Part shown: positions 35,695 to 43,580 of the stretch, piece after piece
Layout of the letters: every line of letters starts with the position of its first letter
Position numbering within the stretch: position 1 is the stretch's first letter
DNA from: Neptunomonas phycophila
Lineage (GTDB): Bacteria; Pseudomonadota; Gammaproteobacteria; Pseudomonadales; Balneatricaceae
Length of the DNA stretch: 64,000 bases
NCBI RefSeq assembly: GCF_001922575.1
Contig: NZ_MRCI01000001.1
Coordinates: 1,116,001-1,180,000 of the forward strand
Direction: 5' to 3'
Notes under the pieces: model-generated
Told to the model about the DNA's origin: nothing
The model's input: only the letters and a program-made list of their open reading frames with translations
The model's database searches: none
Position numbers and translations under genes: made by a program

Positions 35695-35733
35695 GTGTTC
35701 AATTGTTGATGTGAACACTGTTGATGTCAACAC
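35695..35733. promoter_or_regulatory. Upstream activator repeats of the glycerol ABC operon
   Basis: TGTTGATGTGAACAC (35704-35718) and TGTTGATGTCAACAC (35719-35733) are a direct tandem repeat with one change, and a further GTGTTCA is at 35695-35701. The second unit holds a TGTTGA-N2-TCAACA palindrome. They lie about 120-160 bases before the -24/-12 promoter, a normal place for enhancer sites. Confidence 0.55.
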
Positions 35734-35852
35734 TTTTTGAACAGTTGCTTTTCGTTTTGTGTTTGTTTTTGTTCGTTATCGTGTGTTTGGATTGTATCTA
35801 ACGTGTTGTTTTTTAATATTAGTTGGTAGGGTTTTAACCTGAGTGAAACATT

Positions 35853-35868
35853 TGGCATGGTTTTAGCT
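35853..35868 (+). promoter_or_regulatory. Sigma54 (-24/-12) promoter of the ABC operon
   Basis: TGGCATG-N4-TAGCT matches the TGGCACG-N4-TTGCW consensus with the GG and GC elements in correct spacing and 14 of the scored positions right or nearly so. The start of transcription would fall near 35878, and the operon's ATG is at 35959. Confidence 0.7.
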
Positions 35869-35877
35869 TTGTTTTTT

Positions 35878-35889
35878 TTCGAAAACGAA
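35878..35889. promoter_or_regulatory. GlpR operator-like site at the ABC operon promoter
   Basis: TTCGAAAACGAA fits the TTCG-N4-CGAA core exactly, in a TTTT...TTTT setting. It sits at the predicted start of sigma54 transcription, so GlpR could block it. Confidence 0.6.
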
Positions 35890-35958
35890 TTTTCTGGTGT
35901 GCTGAGCAGTTCACTCACTGGTTAATTTAGCAAATAATAAAAAGAACAAGGACACCAC

Positions 35959-37053
35959 ATGTCACTGACTCTTGAAAGTGTGACCCGTGTGGTTGATGGC
36001 GTGCCTTATCTCACGGATATCGACCTCACTTTGGAACCGGGCTCATTCAATGTATTACTAGGCCGAACGCTAGCCGGTAAGACCTCCTTGATGCGGTTAA
36101 TGGCTGGGTTGGATAAACCTAACGAAGGCCGAGTGCTCATGAACGGTGAAGATGTAACGCATCTGCCGATTCAACAGCGCAATGTATCAATGGTGTATCA
36201 GCAGTTTATTAACTACCCTAGCTTAACGGTTTACGAGAATATAGCTTCGCCTTTGCGTTTAGCGCGCATGCCTGATTCGGAAATTAAACGCCGTGTTCAG
36301 GAAACGGCCGCGATGCTGCAAATAGAGCCATTCTTAAAGCGTCGTCCGCTTGAGTTATCTGGCGGGCAACAACAGCGTACTGCCATGGCGAGAGCGTTGG
36401 TTAAAGACGCCAGCTTGATTCTCTTCGATGAGCCGCTCGTCAATCTTGATTATAAGTTACGAGAGGAGCTGCGAGCCGAGCTGCGCGAGTTATTTAAAGA
36501 GCGCCGCTCAATAGCCGTGTATGCCTCAACCGAAGCTAACGAAGCATTGGCCTTAGGAGGGGTGACAACACTCCTACACGAAGGGCGTGTTTTGCAGTCT
36601 GGCCCTGTGAATCAGGTTTACCGTAACCCAGTTAACGTAGAAGCCGCTGAACTGTTCAGTGAACCACCTATCAATTTGATGCGTGGAACGGTTACCGATA
36701 CTGAGGTGACGTTCGATCAATATGCTCATTTCCCTTTAAACCAAGACTTACGCGATTTGCCGCGCGGCGATTATCAGTTTGGTATTCGCCCTAGCCATAT
36801 CGGTTTAGTTCCGCATAACGATGATGACTTGGAATTGTCGATGCAGGTAGAGCTGGCTGAGATCAGTGGCTCCGAAACCTTTATGCATGTGCGTAATGAT
36901 CATTTTAGCTTGGTCCTGCAATTGTCTGGTGTGCATGAATATCGCACTGATACGCCGATTAAGGTGTACCTGCCTACACATAAATTGTTTGTGTTTGGTT
37001 TGGACGGCTTGCTAATCCAAGCACCGGTACAAGCTCAGGTTCTTAAGGGGTAA
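35959..37053 (+). CDS. glpS: Glycerol ABC transporter ATPase 1 (GlpS-like)
   Basis: 364 residues, a MalK/UgpC-type ATPase with a C-terminal TOBE-like regulatory part. Walker A is unusual, GRTLAGKT (35-42); the signature LSGGQ is intact at 133-137; Walker B LILFDE (153-158) is intact. The H-loop reads VYASTEANEA, so the switch His is replaced by Thr at residue 191. Five genes follow in order ATPase, permease, permease, DUF2160, binding protein, the layout known for the rhizobial glycerol importer. AAGGA before the ATG gives a 7-base spacer. Assignment to glycerol rests on this gene order and glp neighbours. Confidence 0.88.
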   Translation: MSLTLESVTRVVDGVPYLTDIDLTLEPGSFNVLLGRTLAGKTSLMRLMAGLDKPNEGRVLMNGEDVTHLPIQQRNVSMVYQQFINYPSLTVYENIASPLRLARMPDSEIKRRVQETAAMLQIEPFLKRRPLELSGGQQQRTAMARALVKDASLILFDEPLVNLDYKLREELRAELRELFKERRSIAVYASTEANEALALGGVTTLLHEGRVLQSGPVNQVYRNPVNVEAAELFSEPPINLMRGTVTDTEVTFDQYAHFPLNQDLRDLPRGDYQFGIRPSHIGLVPHNDDDLELSMQVELAEISGSETFMHVRNDHFSLVLQLSGVHEYRTDTPIKVYLPTHKLFVFGLDGLLIQAPVQAQVLKG

Positions 37054-37056
37054 ATC

Positions 37057-38157
37057 ATGGCAGAAATACATTTAAAGTCATTGGCGCATAGTTATAGTGC
37101 CTCACCGCAGTCTCCTGCTGATTATGCCATTCGAGAAATGGATCATATCTGGCATCAAGGCGGGGCTTATGCGCTGTTAGGGCCTTCTGGCTGTGGCAAA
37201 AGCACCTTGCTGAATATTATCTCTGGGCTTTTGCAACCCTCAGATGGCGATATCTTGTTTGATGGTGTTCGTGTTAATGAGCTATCACCCAAAGAACGAA
37301 ACATTGCACAGGTTTTTCAGTTTCCGGTTATCTACGACTCAATGAGCGTTTACGATAATTTGGCGTTCCCGTTACGCAACGCCAAAATGCCAGAAGCGAA
37401 AATTAAGGCCAAAGTCAGTGAAGTGGCAGACATCCTTGAGTTAACACCCCTGCTAAAAAATAAGGCGAAGAACCTCACCGCTGATGAAAAACAAAAAATA
37501 TCAATGGGACGCGGTCTAGTTCGTGATGATGTTTCGGCTATTTTATTTGATGAGCCGCTAACGGTTATTGATCCACACCTCAAATGGAAGTTGCGCCGTA
37601 AGCTTAAGCAAATTCATGAGCAGTTTAATTTGACCATGGTTTACGTCACGCATGATCAATTAGAAGCCTCGACTTTTGCCGATAAAATAGCGGTGATGTA
37701 TGGTGGACAAATTGTACAGTTTGGTACACCGCGTGAGCTATTTGAATCACCCAACCATACTTTTGTTGGCTTCTTTATTGGTAGCCCGGGTATGAACCTT
37801 ATCGAAGTGGACCGTGCTGATGGCGGTGTGTCTTTCGATGGCATCCATCTTCCTTTAAGCGATACATTGACCCGCTTTTTATCTGATCACCCATCCGACA
37901 ATATCAAGGTAGGTATTCGACCTGAGTTTGTTCACGTGTGGGATGAGGCATCAGAAGAAGCCTTGCAGTGCGATGTGACCGCATGTGAAGACTTGGGGAC
38001 TTACAAAATCTTAACGATGCGTTTGGGCGGCCAAGAAATTAAAGCGCGTTTAGACGAAGATCAGCCCATCCCTAACGGTAAGGCTTATGTCAGCTTTCCT
38101 CAGCAGTGGTTGAAGGTGTATGTCGACGAATTCCTTTTAGAGGAGGATGCGCTATGA
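37057..38157 (+). CDS. glpT: Glycerol ABC transporter ATPase 2 (GlpT-like)
   Basis: 366 residues, partner of the ATPase just before it (3-base gap). Walker A GPSGCGKST (42-50), Walker B AILFDE (161-166) and the H-loop His199 in VYVTHDQ are intact. The signature is degenerate, LTADE (140-144) in place of LSGGQ. The C-terminal TOBE-like part follows. The name follows the rhizobial glpST genes and should not be mistaken for the E. coli GlpT permease. The permease gene overlaps its stop by 4 bases. Confidence 0.88.
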   Translation: MAEIHLKSLAHSYSASPQSPADYAIREMDHIWHQGGAYALLGPSGCGKSTLLNIISGLLQPSDGDILFDGVRVNELSPKERNIAQVFQFPVIYDSMSVYDNLAFPLRNAKMPEAKIKAKVSEVADILELTPLLKNKAKNLTADEKQKISMGRGLVRDDVSAILFDEPLTVIDPHLKWKLRRKLKQIHEQFNLTMVYVTHDQLEASTFADKIAVMYGGQIVQFGTPRELFESPNHTFVGFFIGSPGMNLIEVDRADGGVSFDGIHLPLSDTLTRFLSDHPSDNIKVGIRPEFVHVWDEASEEALQCDVTACEDLGTYKILTMRLGGQEIKARLDEDQPIPNGKAYVSFPQQWLKVYVDEFLLEEDAL

Positions 38158-39020
38158 ATAAAACAGAAAATAATAAAGCGTGGTTTCTAGTGTTGCCGGT
38201 GTTTGTGCTGGTTGCATTTTCGGCAGTTATCCCGTTAATGACGGTAGTGAACTATTCGGTTCAAGATATTTTTGATCAAAATACAGCGTACTTTGTTGGC
38301 GCTGAATGGTTTAGAGAAGTGCTGCGTAATGAAGATCTGCATGACTCGCTAATTCGGCAATTTATTTATTCATTTGCCGTCCTTGCCATTGAAATTCCAC
38401 TAGGCATTTGTGTCGCACTTGTGATGCCAACCAAAGGGAAAATGGCTTCGTTGTGCCTGATACTGGTCGCGATTCCTTTGTTAATTCCGTGGAATGTTGT
38501 TGGCACTATTTGGCAGGTTTTCGGACGTGCTGATATCGGTCTATTTGGTGCAGCGCTCAATGGCATGGGCATCGATTACAATTACTCCGCTAACACGGGT
38601 GATGCATGGGCAACGGTGCTGTTAATGGATGTGTGGCATTGGACACCGTTGGTTGCTTTGTTGTGTTACTCGGGTTTGCGGGCAATACCTGATGCTTTTT
38701 ACCAAGCGGCTGAAATCGATCGAGCATCAAAATGGGCCGTTTTTCGCTATATCCAGTTGCCACGCCTAAAAAGTGTGTTGGTGATTGGGATTCTGCTGCG
38801 CTTTATGGACAGCTTTATGATCTACACCGAGCCTTTTGTATTAACGGGCGGCGGACCAGGTAACTCAACGACTTTTCTTAGCCAAACTCTAACCAAAATG
38901 GCGATTGGCCAGTTTGATTTAGGGCCTGCGGCGGCGTTCTCTTTGGTTTACTTCTTGATTGTATTACTGGTGTCTTGGTTGTTCTTTACAACGATTAGCC
39001 ACATGGATAAAGCGAAGTGA
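38154..39020 (+). CDS. glpP: Glycerol ABC transporter permease 1 (GlpP-like)
   Basis: 288 residues from ATG 38154 (MNKTENNKAW), with GAGGATG upstream and an ATGA overlap with the ATPase stop. The longer frame from 38106 is rejected because it adds a charged leader with no ribosome site. There are six membrane helices, and the EAA motif is AIPDAFYQAAEIDRASKWAVF in the second half, given in parts: DAFYQAAEIDRA. It is one half of the membrane channel of the importer. Confidence 0.88.
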   Translation: MNKTENNKAWFLVLPVFVLVAFSAVIPLMTVVNYSVQDIFDQNTAYFVGAEWFREVLRNEDLHDSLIRQFIYSFAVLAIEIPLGICVALVMPTKGKMASLCLILVAIPLLIPWNVVGTIWQVFGRADIGLFGAALNGMGIDYNYSANTGDAWATVLLMDVWHWTPLVALLCYSGLRAIPDAFYQAAEIDRASKWAVFRYIQLPRLKSVLVIGILLRFMDSFMIYTEPFVLTGGGPGNSTTFLSQTLTKMAIGQFDLGPAAAFSLVYFLIVLLVSWLFFTTISHMDKAK

Positions 39021-39030
39021 GGTGGATGAA

Positions 39031-39837
39031 ATGATGAATTCAAAACGCAAGTCCATGGGTATGGCGCTGTATATTTTATTTGTGTTGGTCCCAATCTATT
39101 GGTTGATCAATATGTCCTTTAAAACCAACGAAGAAATATTAGGAGGGCTGACTTTCTGGCCCGAGAACTTCACGTTGGCTAATTATCACGTGATCTTTAC
39201 CGACCCAACTTGGTACAACGGCTATTTGAACTCAATGGCTTATGTATTTATGAACGTAGTGCTGACGTTGCTGGTTGCATTACCTGCAGCTTATGCATTT
39301 AGCCGTTATAAGTTTGTTGGTGATAAGCATTTGTTTTTTTGGTTATTAACTAACCGTATGGCACCGCCTGCTGTTTTTTTGCTGCCTTTCTTCCAGCTCT
39401 ACTCATCTGTAGGGCTGTTCGATACACATATCGCCGTTGCGTTGGCGCACTGTTTGTTCAACGTACCTTTGGCTGTATGGATTTTGGAAGGTTTTATGTC
39501 GGGCGTACCGCGTGAAATTGATGAAACAGCTTATATCGATGGCTACAGTTTTCCTCGTTTCTTTGGTCGTATTTTTATTCCTATGATCAGTTCGGGCATT
39601 GGCGTAACGGCTTTCTTTGCTTTTATGTTTTCGTGGGTTGAGCTATTGCTGGCGCGCACGTTGACGTCTGTCGATGCTAAGCCGATTGGTGCCATCATGA
39701 CACGTACCGTCGGTGCTACTGGTATTGATTGGGGCGTTTTAGCAGCGGCTGGTACGTTAACTATTATTCCTGGGCTGCTTGTTATCTGGTTTGTCCGTAA
39801 CCATGTGGCTAAAGGCTTTGCACTGGGCCGAGTTTAA
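39031..39837 (+). CDS. glpQ: Glycerol ABC transporter permease 2 (GlpQ-like)
   Basis: 268 residues from ATG 39031, with AGGTGG at 39020-39025; the next codon is also ATG. The frame to 38959 overlaps the previous gene heavily and was rejected. Six membrane helices are seen, with the EAA motif PREIDETAYIDGYSFPRFF near the ATPase contact. It is the partner of the permease before it. It has no signal of its own and ends 11 bases before the small DUF2160 gene. Confidence 0.87.
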   Translation: MMNSKRKSMGMALYILFVLVPIYWLINMSFKTNEEILGGLTFWPENFTLANYHVIFTDPTWYNGYLNSMAYVFMNVVLTLLVALPAAYAFSRYKFVGDKHLFFWLLTNRMAPPAVFLLPFFQLYSSVGLFDTHIAVALAHCLFNVPLAVWILEGFMSGVPREIDETAYIDGYSFPRFFGRIFIPMISSGIGVTAFFAFMFSWVELLLARTLTSVDAKPIGAIMTRTVGATGIDWGVLAAAGTLTIIPGLLVIWFVRNHVAKGFALGRV

Positions 39838-39848
39838 GGAGACATCAT

Positions 39849-40124
39849 ATGTTTAGTTGGATGGCATGGACCCCTGTGGTCGCAATCTTTTTCTCGACCA
39901 TAGCGTTAATCCTAGTGGGTATGACCGTGTATGAAGTTCGCAATCCTTGTGTTGAACGCCGTGGCTTTTTGCCTATTGCTACCACGCGAGGTGATCGATT
40001 ATTCATTGGTTTATTAACATCTGCTTACATTCATTTAGGGGTGTTAGCTGTATCTGATATGACTTTGTGGATACCGCTTACTATCTCGGTAGTGTGGCTG
40101 GCTATTGTTATGCGCTGGGGTTGA
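39849..40124 (+). CDS. Small DUF2160 membrane protein of the glycerol transporter (GlpU-like)
   Basis: 91 residues with two to three membrane helices. The DUF2160 motifs WMAWTP, EVRNPCVERRGFLP and TTRGDRLFIGLL are clear. The family is found almost only between permease and binding-protein genes of glycerol-type ABC systems, but its role is not known. It has AAGGAGA just before its ATG. Translational linkage to glpQ is likely from the 11-base gap. Confidence 0.85.
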   Translation: MFSWMAWTPVVAIFFSTIALILVGMTVYEVRNPCVERRGFLPIATTRGDRLFIGLLTSAYIHLGVLAVSDMTLWIPLTISVVWLAIVMRWG

Positions 40125-40178
40125 TCTAGGTAATTGGTATAACTTAGTTCAGTTTGGCGCGAGAAATACTCAAATAAT

Positions 40179-40190
40179 TTCGAAATCGAA
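40179..40190. promoter_or_regulatory. GlpR operator-like site before the binding-protein gene
   Basis: TTCGAAATCGAA fits the TTCG-N4-CGAA core exactly. A second near-match TTCTAAAACGAA is at 40211-40222, with more half sites (TTCG/CGAA) up to 40305. The glpV gene begins at 40371, so this spacer probably holds its own promoter. Confidence 0.55.
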
Positions 40191-40370
40191 CAAATCAGGG
40201 TTGAAATATGTTCTAAAACGAATTAATTTCGTTCCTGATTATTCGATTTACTGCTTTCGATTTTCTTTTCACCGATGCGCTCATTGAATGAATGAAAGTT
40301 GAAAACGAATAAAAGTAGGGTTTGTGGAGAAGCTCTACTTTTAAACATCACTCACTTCCGAGAGGTTAAG

Positions 40371-42107
40371 ATGAAAAAAAATAATAAATTACCAAAAGTG
40401 TTACTGATGAGCGTTGCCGTTGCTGCAGCGGGATTAGGGATGAGCATCCAAGCGTATGCTGATCAATACCTAGATGCGGCTAACAAATGGGTCGCTGATG
40501 AGTTTGCTGAATCGACGCTGGATAAAGCAGCTCAGCTAGAGGAAATGAAGTGGTTTACTGAAGCGGCCAAGCCGTTCCGCGGCATGACCATTAATGTCGC
40601 ATCCGAAACCATAGCTACACATGAGTATGAAGCCAAAGTGCTCGCCAAAGCATTTGAAGAGATCACAGGGATTAAGGTCAATCATGACTTGATTCAAGAA
40701 GGCGATGTGGTCGAAAAGTTGCAAACGCAAATGCAGTCGGGTCGTAATATTTATGATGCGTATATCAATGACTCAGACTTGATCGGTACACATTTCCGTT
40801 ACGGCAAAGTTGTGCCTATTTCCGACATGATCGAAGGCGATGGCAAAGATTACACCTTGCCAACTTTAGATCTTGAAGACTTTATAGGTCTGAGCTTTAC
40901 CACCGGGCCCGACGGTAAAGTCTATCAATTACCAACGCAGCAGTTTGCTAACCTATATTGGTTCCGTGCTGACTGGTTCGCACGTGACGATCTTAAAAAG
41001 CAATTTAAAGAAATTTACGGCTATGATTTGGGTGTACCCGTTAACTGGTCTGCTTATGAAGACATCGCAGAATTCTTTTCCAAGCATGTAAAAACGATTG
41101 ATGGTGAAACCGTCTACGGCCACATGGATTATGGTAAGAAAGATCCGTCATTGGGCTGGCGTTTTACTGATGCATGGTTCTCTATGGCAGGGGCAGGTGA
41201 CAAAGGGATTCCAAACGGCTTGCCAGTCGATGAGTGGGGTATCCGAGTTGAAGGCTGTCGCCCTGTAGGCTCAAGCGTAACACGCGGCGGAGCAACTAAC
41301 GGCCCAGCAGCGGTTTATGCTACTGAAAAATATGTGGATTGGATGCGTGATTACGCGCCACCAGAAGCGCAAGGTATGACGTTCTCTGAGGCAGGCCCTG
41401 TGCCAGCACAAGGCGCTATTGCACAGCAAATTTTCTGGTACACCGCCTTTACGGCTAGCATGACCACAAAAGGGTTGCCGGTTGTTAATGAAGATGGCAC
41501 ACCAAAATGGCGCATGGCTCCTTCACCTAAAGGACCTTATTGGCAAGAAGGTATGAAGCTGGGCTATCAGGATACGGGCGCTTGGACGTTTATGACTTCT
41601 ACGCCAGAGAAACAACGCTTGGCTGCATGGCTTTATGCTCAGTTTACAGTCGCTAAAACGGTTTCATTGAAGAAGACACTTGTCGGTTTAACGCCTATTC
41701 GTGAATCTGACATTCAATCAGAAGCTATGACTAAAGCGGCTCCTATGTTGGGTGGTTTGGTTGAGTTCTATCGCAGTCCAGCGCGTACGCAGTGGAGTCC
41801 GACAGGCACTAACGTACCTGACTATCCTAAGCTAGCTCAGCTGTGGTGGAAATACGTTTCTGAAGCGGCTTCAGGTGAAAAAACAGCCCAAGAAGCATTG
41901 GATGGTTTAGCGGGTGCTCAGGATAAAGTGATGCAGCGTTTAGAGCGCGCTAATGTTCAAGGTGAGTGCGGTCCTAAGTTAAATCCAGAGCGCGATGCGC
42001 AGTACTGGTTTGATCAGCCAGGAGCGCCTAAACCTAAGCTAGCTAATGAAAAGCCGCAAGGTAAAACCGTGGCTTATGAAGAGTTACTGAAAAGCTGGCA
42101 GCAGTAA
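40371..42107 (+). CDS. glpV: Glycerol-binding periplasmic protein (GlpV-like)
   Basis: 578 residues from ATG 40371, where GAGAGG provides the ribosome site; the frame to 40299 is rejected. The signal peptide is about 1-30 (cleavage AYA-DQYLDA). The mature protein is larger than most binding proteins of its class, with TLPTQQFANLYWFRADWF-like segments near 150-175 (fragments). Its length and its place after DUF2160 match GlpV of the rhizobial glycerol importer. It is the last gene of the operon and closed by a terminator. The ligand is inferred from context. Confidence 0.85.
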   Translation: MKKNNKLPKVLLMSVAVAAAGLGMSIQAYADQYLDAANKWVADEFAESTLDKAAQLEEMKWFTEAAKPFRGMTINVASETIATHEYEAKVLAKAFEEITGIKVNHDLIQEGDVVEKLQTQMQSGRNIYDAYINDSDLIGTHFRYGKVVPISDMIEGDGKDYTLPTLDLEDFIGLSFTTGPDGKVYQLPTQQFANLYWFRADWFARDDLKKQFKEIYGYDLGVPVNWSAYEDIAEFFSKHVKTIDGETVYGHMDYGKKDPSLGWRFTDAWFSMAGAGDKGIPNGLPVDEWGIRVEGCRPVGSSVTRGGATNGPAAVYATEKYVDWMRDYAPPEAQGMTFSEAGPVPAQGAIAQQIFWYTAFTASMTTKGLPVVNEDGTPKWRMAPSPKGPYWQEGMKLGYQDTGAWTFMTSTPEKQRLAAWLYAQFTVAKTVSLKKTLVGLTPIRESDIQSEAMTKAAPMLGGLVEFYRSPARTQWSPTGTNVPDYPKLAQLWWKYVSEAASGEKTAQEALDGLAGAQDKVMQRLERANVQGECGPKLNPERDAQYWFDQPGAPKPKLANEKPQGKTVAYEELLKSWQQ

Positions 42108-42139
42108 CAGCAAGGAAGACGTTGTAGCATGTTGCTTTT

Positions 42140-42171
42140 GGCCCCTTCGCGTAAGCGTTAGGGGTCTTTTT
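42140..42171 (+). terminator. Terminator of the glycerol ABC operon
   Basis: GGCCCCT (42140-42146) pairs with AGGGGTC (42160-42166) with an inner CGC-GTAA-GCG pairing, then TTTTT. It lies 32 bases after the glpV stop. Confidence 0.85.
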
Positions 42172-42223
42172 GCATTAAAGGCCTGTTGTTTTTTTATCTT
42201 GTTTTTGGGTTGAGATACTCCGT

Positions 42224-43417
42224 ATGAAAACCTTAGCACAGTCGTACAATCAATCATTAATTTCACCTTTTAATATGACCCAATTGCCACAAATCTGCTT
42301 TGGTAATGGGGTGTTTTCTCAGTTGGTTTCTCACATCATCCGTTGGGGGAAAAGGCCGTTATTAGTCACAGGGGCTTCTTCTTTTCGGAAAACTCCACAA
42401 TGGTCGACCTTGATCGAAGAGTTAACACATGCCGGTATAACCTATAAGACCTATGCTATTGCTGGCGAGCCAACGCCAGATCAGGTTGATCAAGCCGTAA
42501 CGCAGTTTTCTGGACAAGTAGATGTGGTCGTGGGTTTAGGCGGAGGGAGTGCATTGGATGCCGCTAAAGCCATCGCAGGTTTGCTGGGGCTACCTGAACC
42601 ATTTGCTGTTCGGGATTTTTTGGAAGGTGTAGGGGTGGAACGCGCTTATACTGGGCCGTCTTTACCTTTTATTGCGGTTCCAACTACCGCAGGAACAGGG
42701 AGTGAGTTAACAAAAAATGCGGTCATCACCCAGCATGGAGCTGGAGGCTTTAAAAAATCTTTCCGTGATGATCAATTACTGGCTAAAGTTGCTATTGTTG
42801 ATCCTGAGCTGCTTCATTCATGCCCGCGGTCCGTAATGGTGGCTAATGCGATGGATGCGCTAACCCAATTGATTGAATCCTACACATCGCCTAAGGCTAA
42901 TCCAATGACATTGGCGTTAGTCGAAAGCGGTTTAACACATTTTGTTGCTGCCTTTGATCCTAGCCAGGTCCAACCCGTTAACGATTACGCTGGTATCGCA
43001 TATGCGGCGATGATATCGGGGTTGTGTTTGGCGCAAACGGGTTTAGGAGCTGTTCATGGTATAGCTTCGCCCTTGGGTGCTTATTTTTCTATACCTCACG
43101 GAGAAGCTTGCGGTATTTTGCTGGCTGACACGACTGCGGTTAATTTAGCGGCGATGCAAGCGAGAGATTTAGATAATGTAGCGCTGTGTCGGTATCACAA
43201 GGTAGCAGAGTTGCTAGGCTGTGGTGGCACACATGAATTGGTAGCCTTGATGTACCAATGGCAATGTGAGGCACAGTTGCCTTCGTTATCATCCTTCAGC
43301 ATTACTGAGCAGGATTTTGCCTCTATCGTGGCGGCTTCTGGGGGTAATAGTATGAAAACAAACCCGATAAAATTATCGCCTGATGAGCTTGAAGCAATTC
43401 TCCTCGCTTGCATTTAA
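42224..43417 (+). CDS. Iron-containing alcohol dehydrogenase family protein
   Basis: 397 residues. The NAD(P)-binding GGGS is at 106-109. The metal-binding set of this family would be Asp211, a His four residues on, His278 (AVHGI) and His292 (IPHGE). Here the second ligand is Gln215 (MDALTQLIESY). A subfamily with Gln here is known from memory, so it may be functional with another metal. The substrate is not clear; a role in alcohol or aldehyde metabolism next to glycerol use is possible. It is separated from glpV by a terminator, so it may have its own promoter. Confidence 0.85.
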   Translation: MKTLAQSYNQSLISPFNMTQLPQICFGNGVFSQLVSHIIRWGKRPLLVTGASSFRKTPQWSTLIEELTHAGITYKTYAIAGEPTPDQVDQAVTQFSGQVDVVVGLGGGSALDAAKAIAGLLGLPEPFAVRDFLEGVGVERAYTGPSLPFIAVPTTAGTGSELTKNAVITQHGAGGFKKSFRDDQLLAKVAIVDPELLHSCPRSVMVANAMDALTQLIESYTSPKANPMTLALVESGLTHFVAAFDPSQVQPVNDYAGIAYAAMISGLCLAQTGLGAVHGIASPLGAYFSIPHGEACGILLADTTAVNLAAMQARDLDNVALCRYHKVAELLGCGGTHELVALMYQWQCEAQLPSLSSFSITEQDFASIVAASGGNSMKTNPIKLSPDELEAILLACI

Positions 43418-43446
43418 GTAACAAGATAGTCATTTAGGTCTAATAA

Positions 43447-43464
43447 CCTGTTTGGGTAAACAGG
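43447..43464 (+). other. Hairpin between the dehydrogenase and ybiT genes
   Basis: CCTGTTT (43447-43453) and AAACAGG (43458-43464) pair around GGGT. No T-run follows, so it is at most a weak terminator. Confidence 0.4.
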
Positions 43465-43580
43465 ATTGCCGTATGAGTTGAGTAGATAGCCTTATGAATA
43501 CGGGTGCAAATGCTATATAGTACGCATCCGCTTTTTCTCGTATTGAATTGCCTCGTCAACGAAACTCCAGGACCTAAATT

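Noticed and set aside
38106-38153. Longer start for the first glycerol permease
   Set aside because: The added residues are charged and overlap the ATPase gene, and the ribosome site favours 38154.
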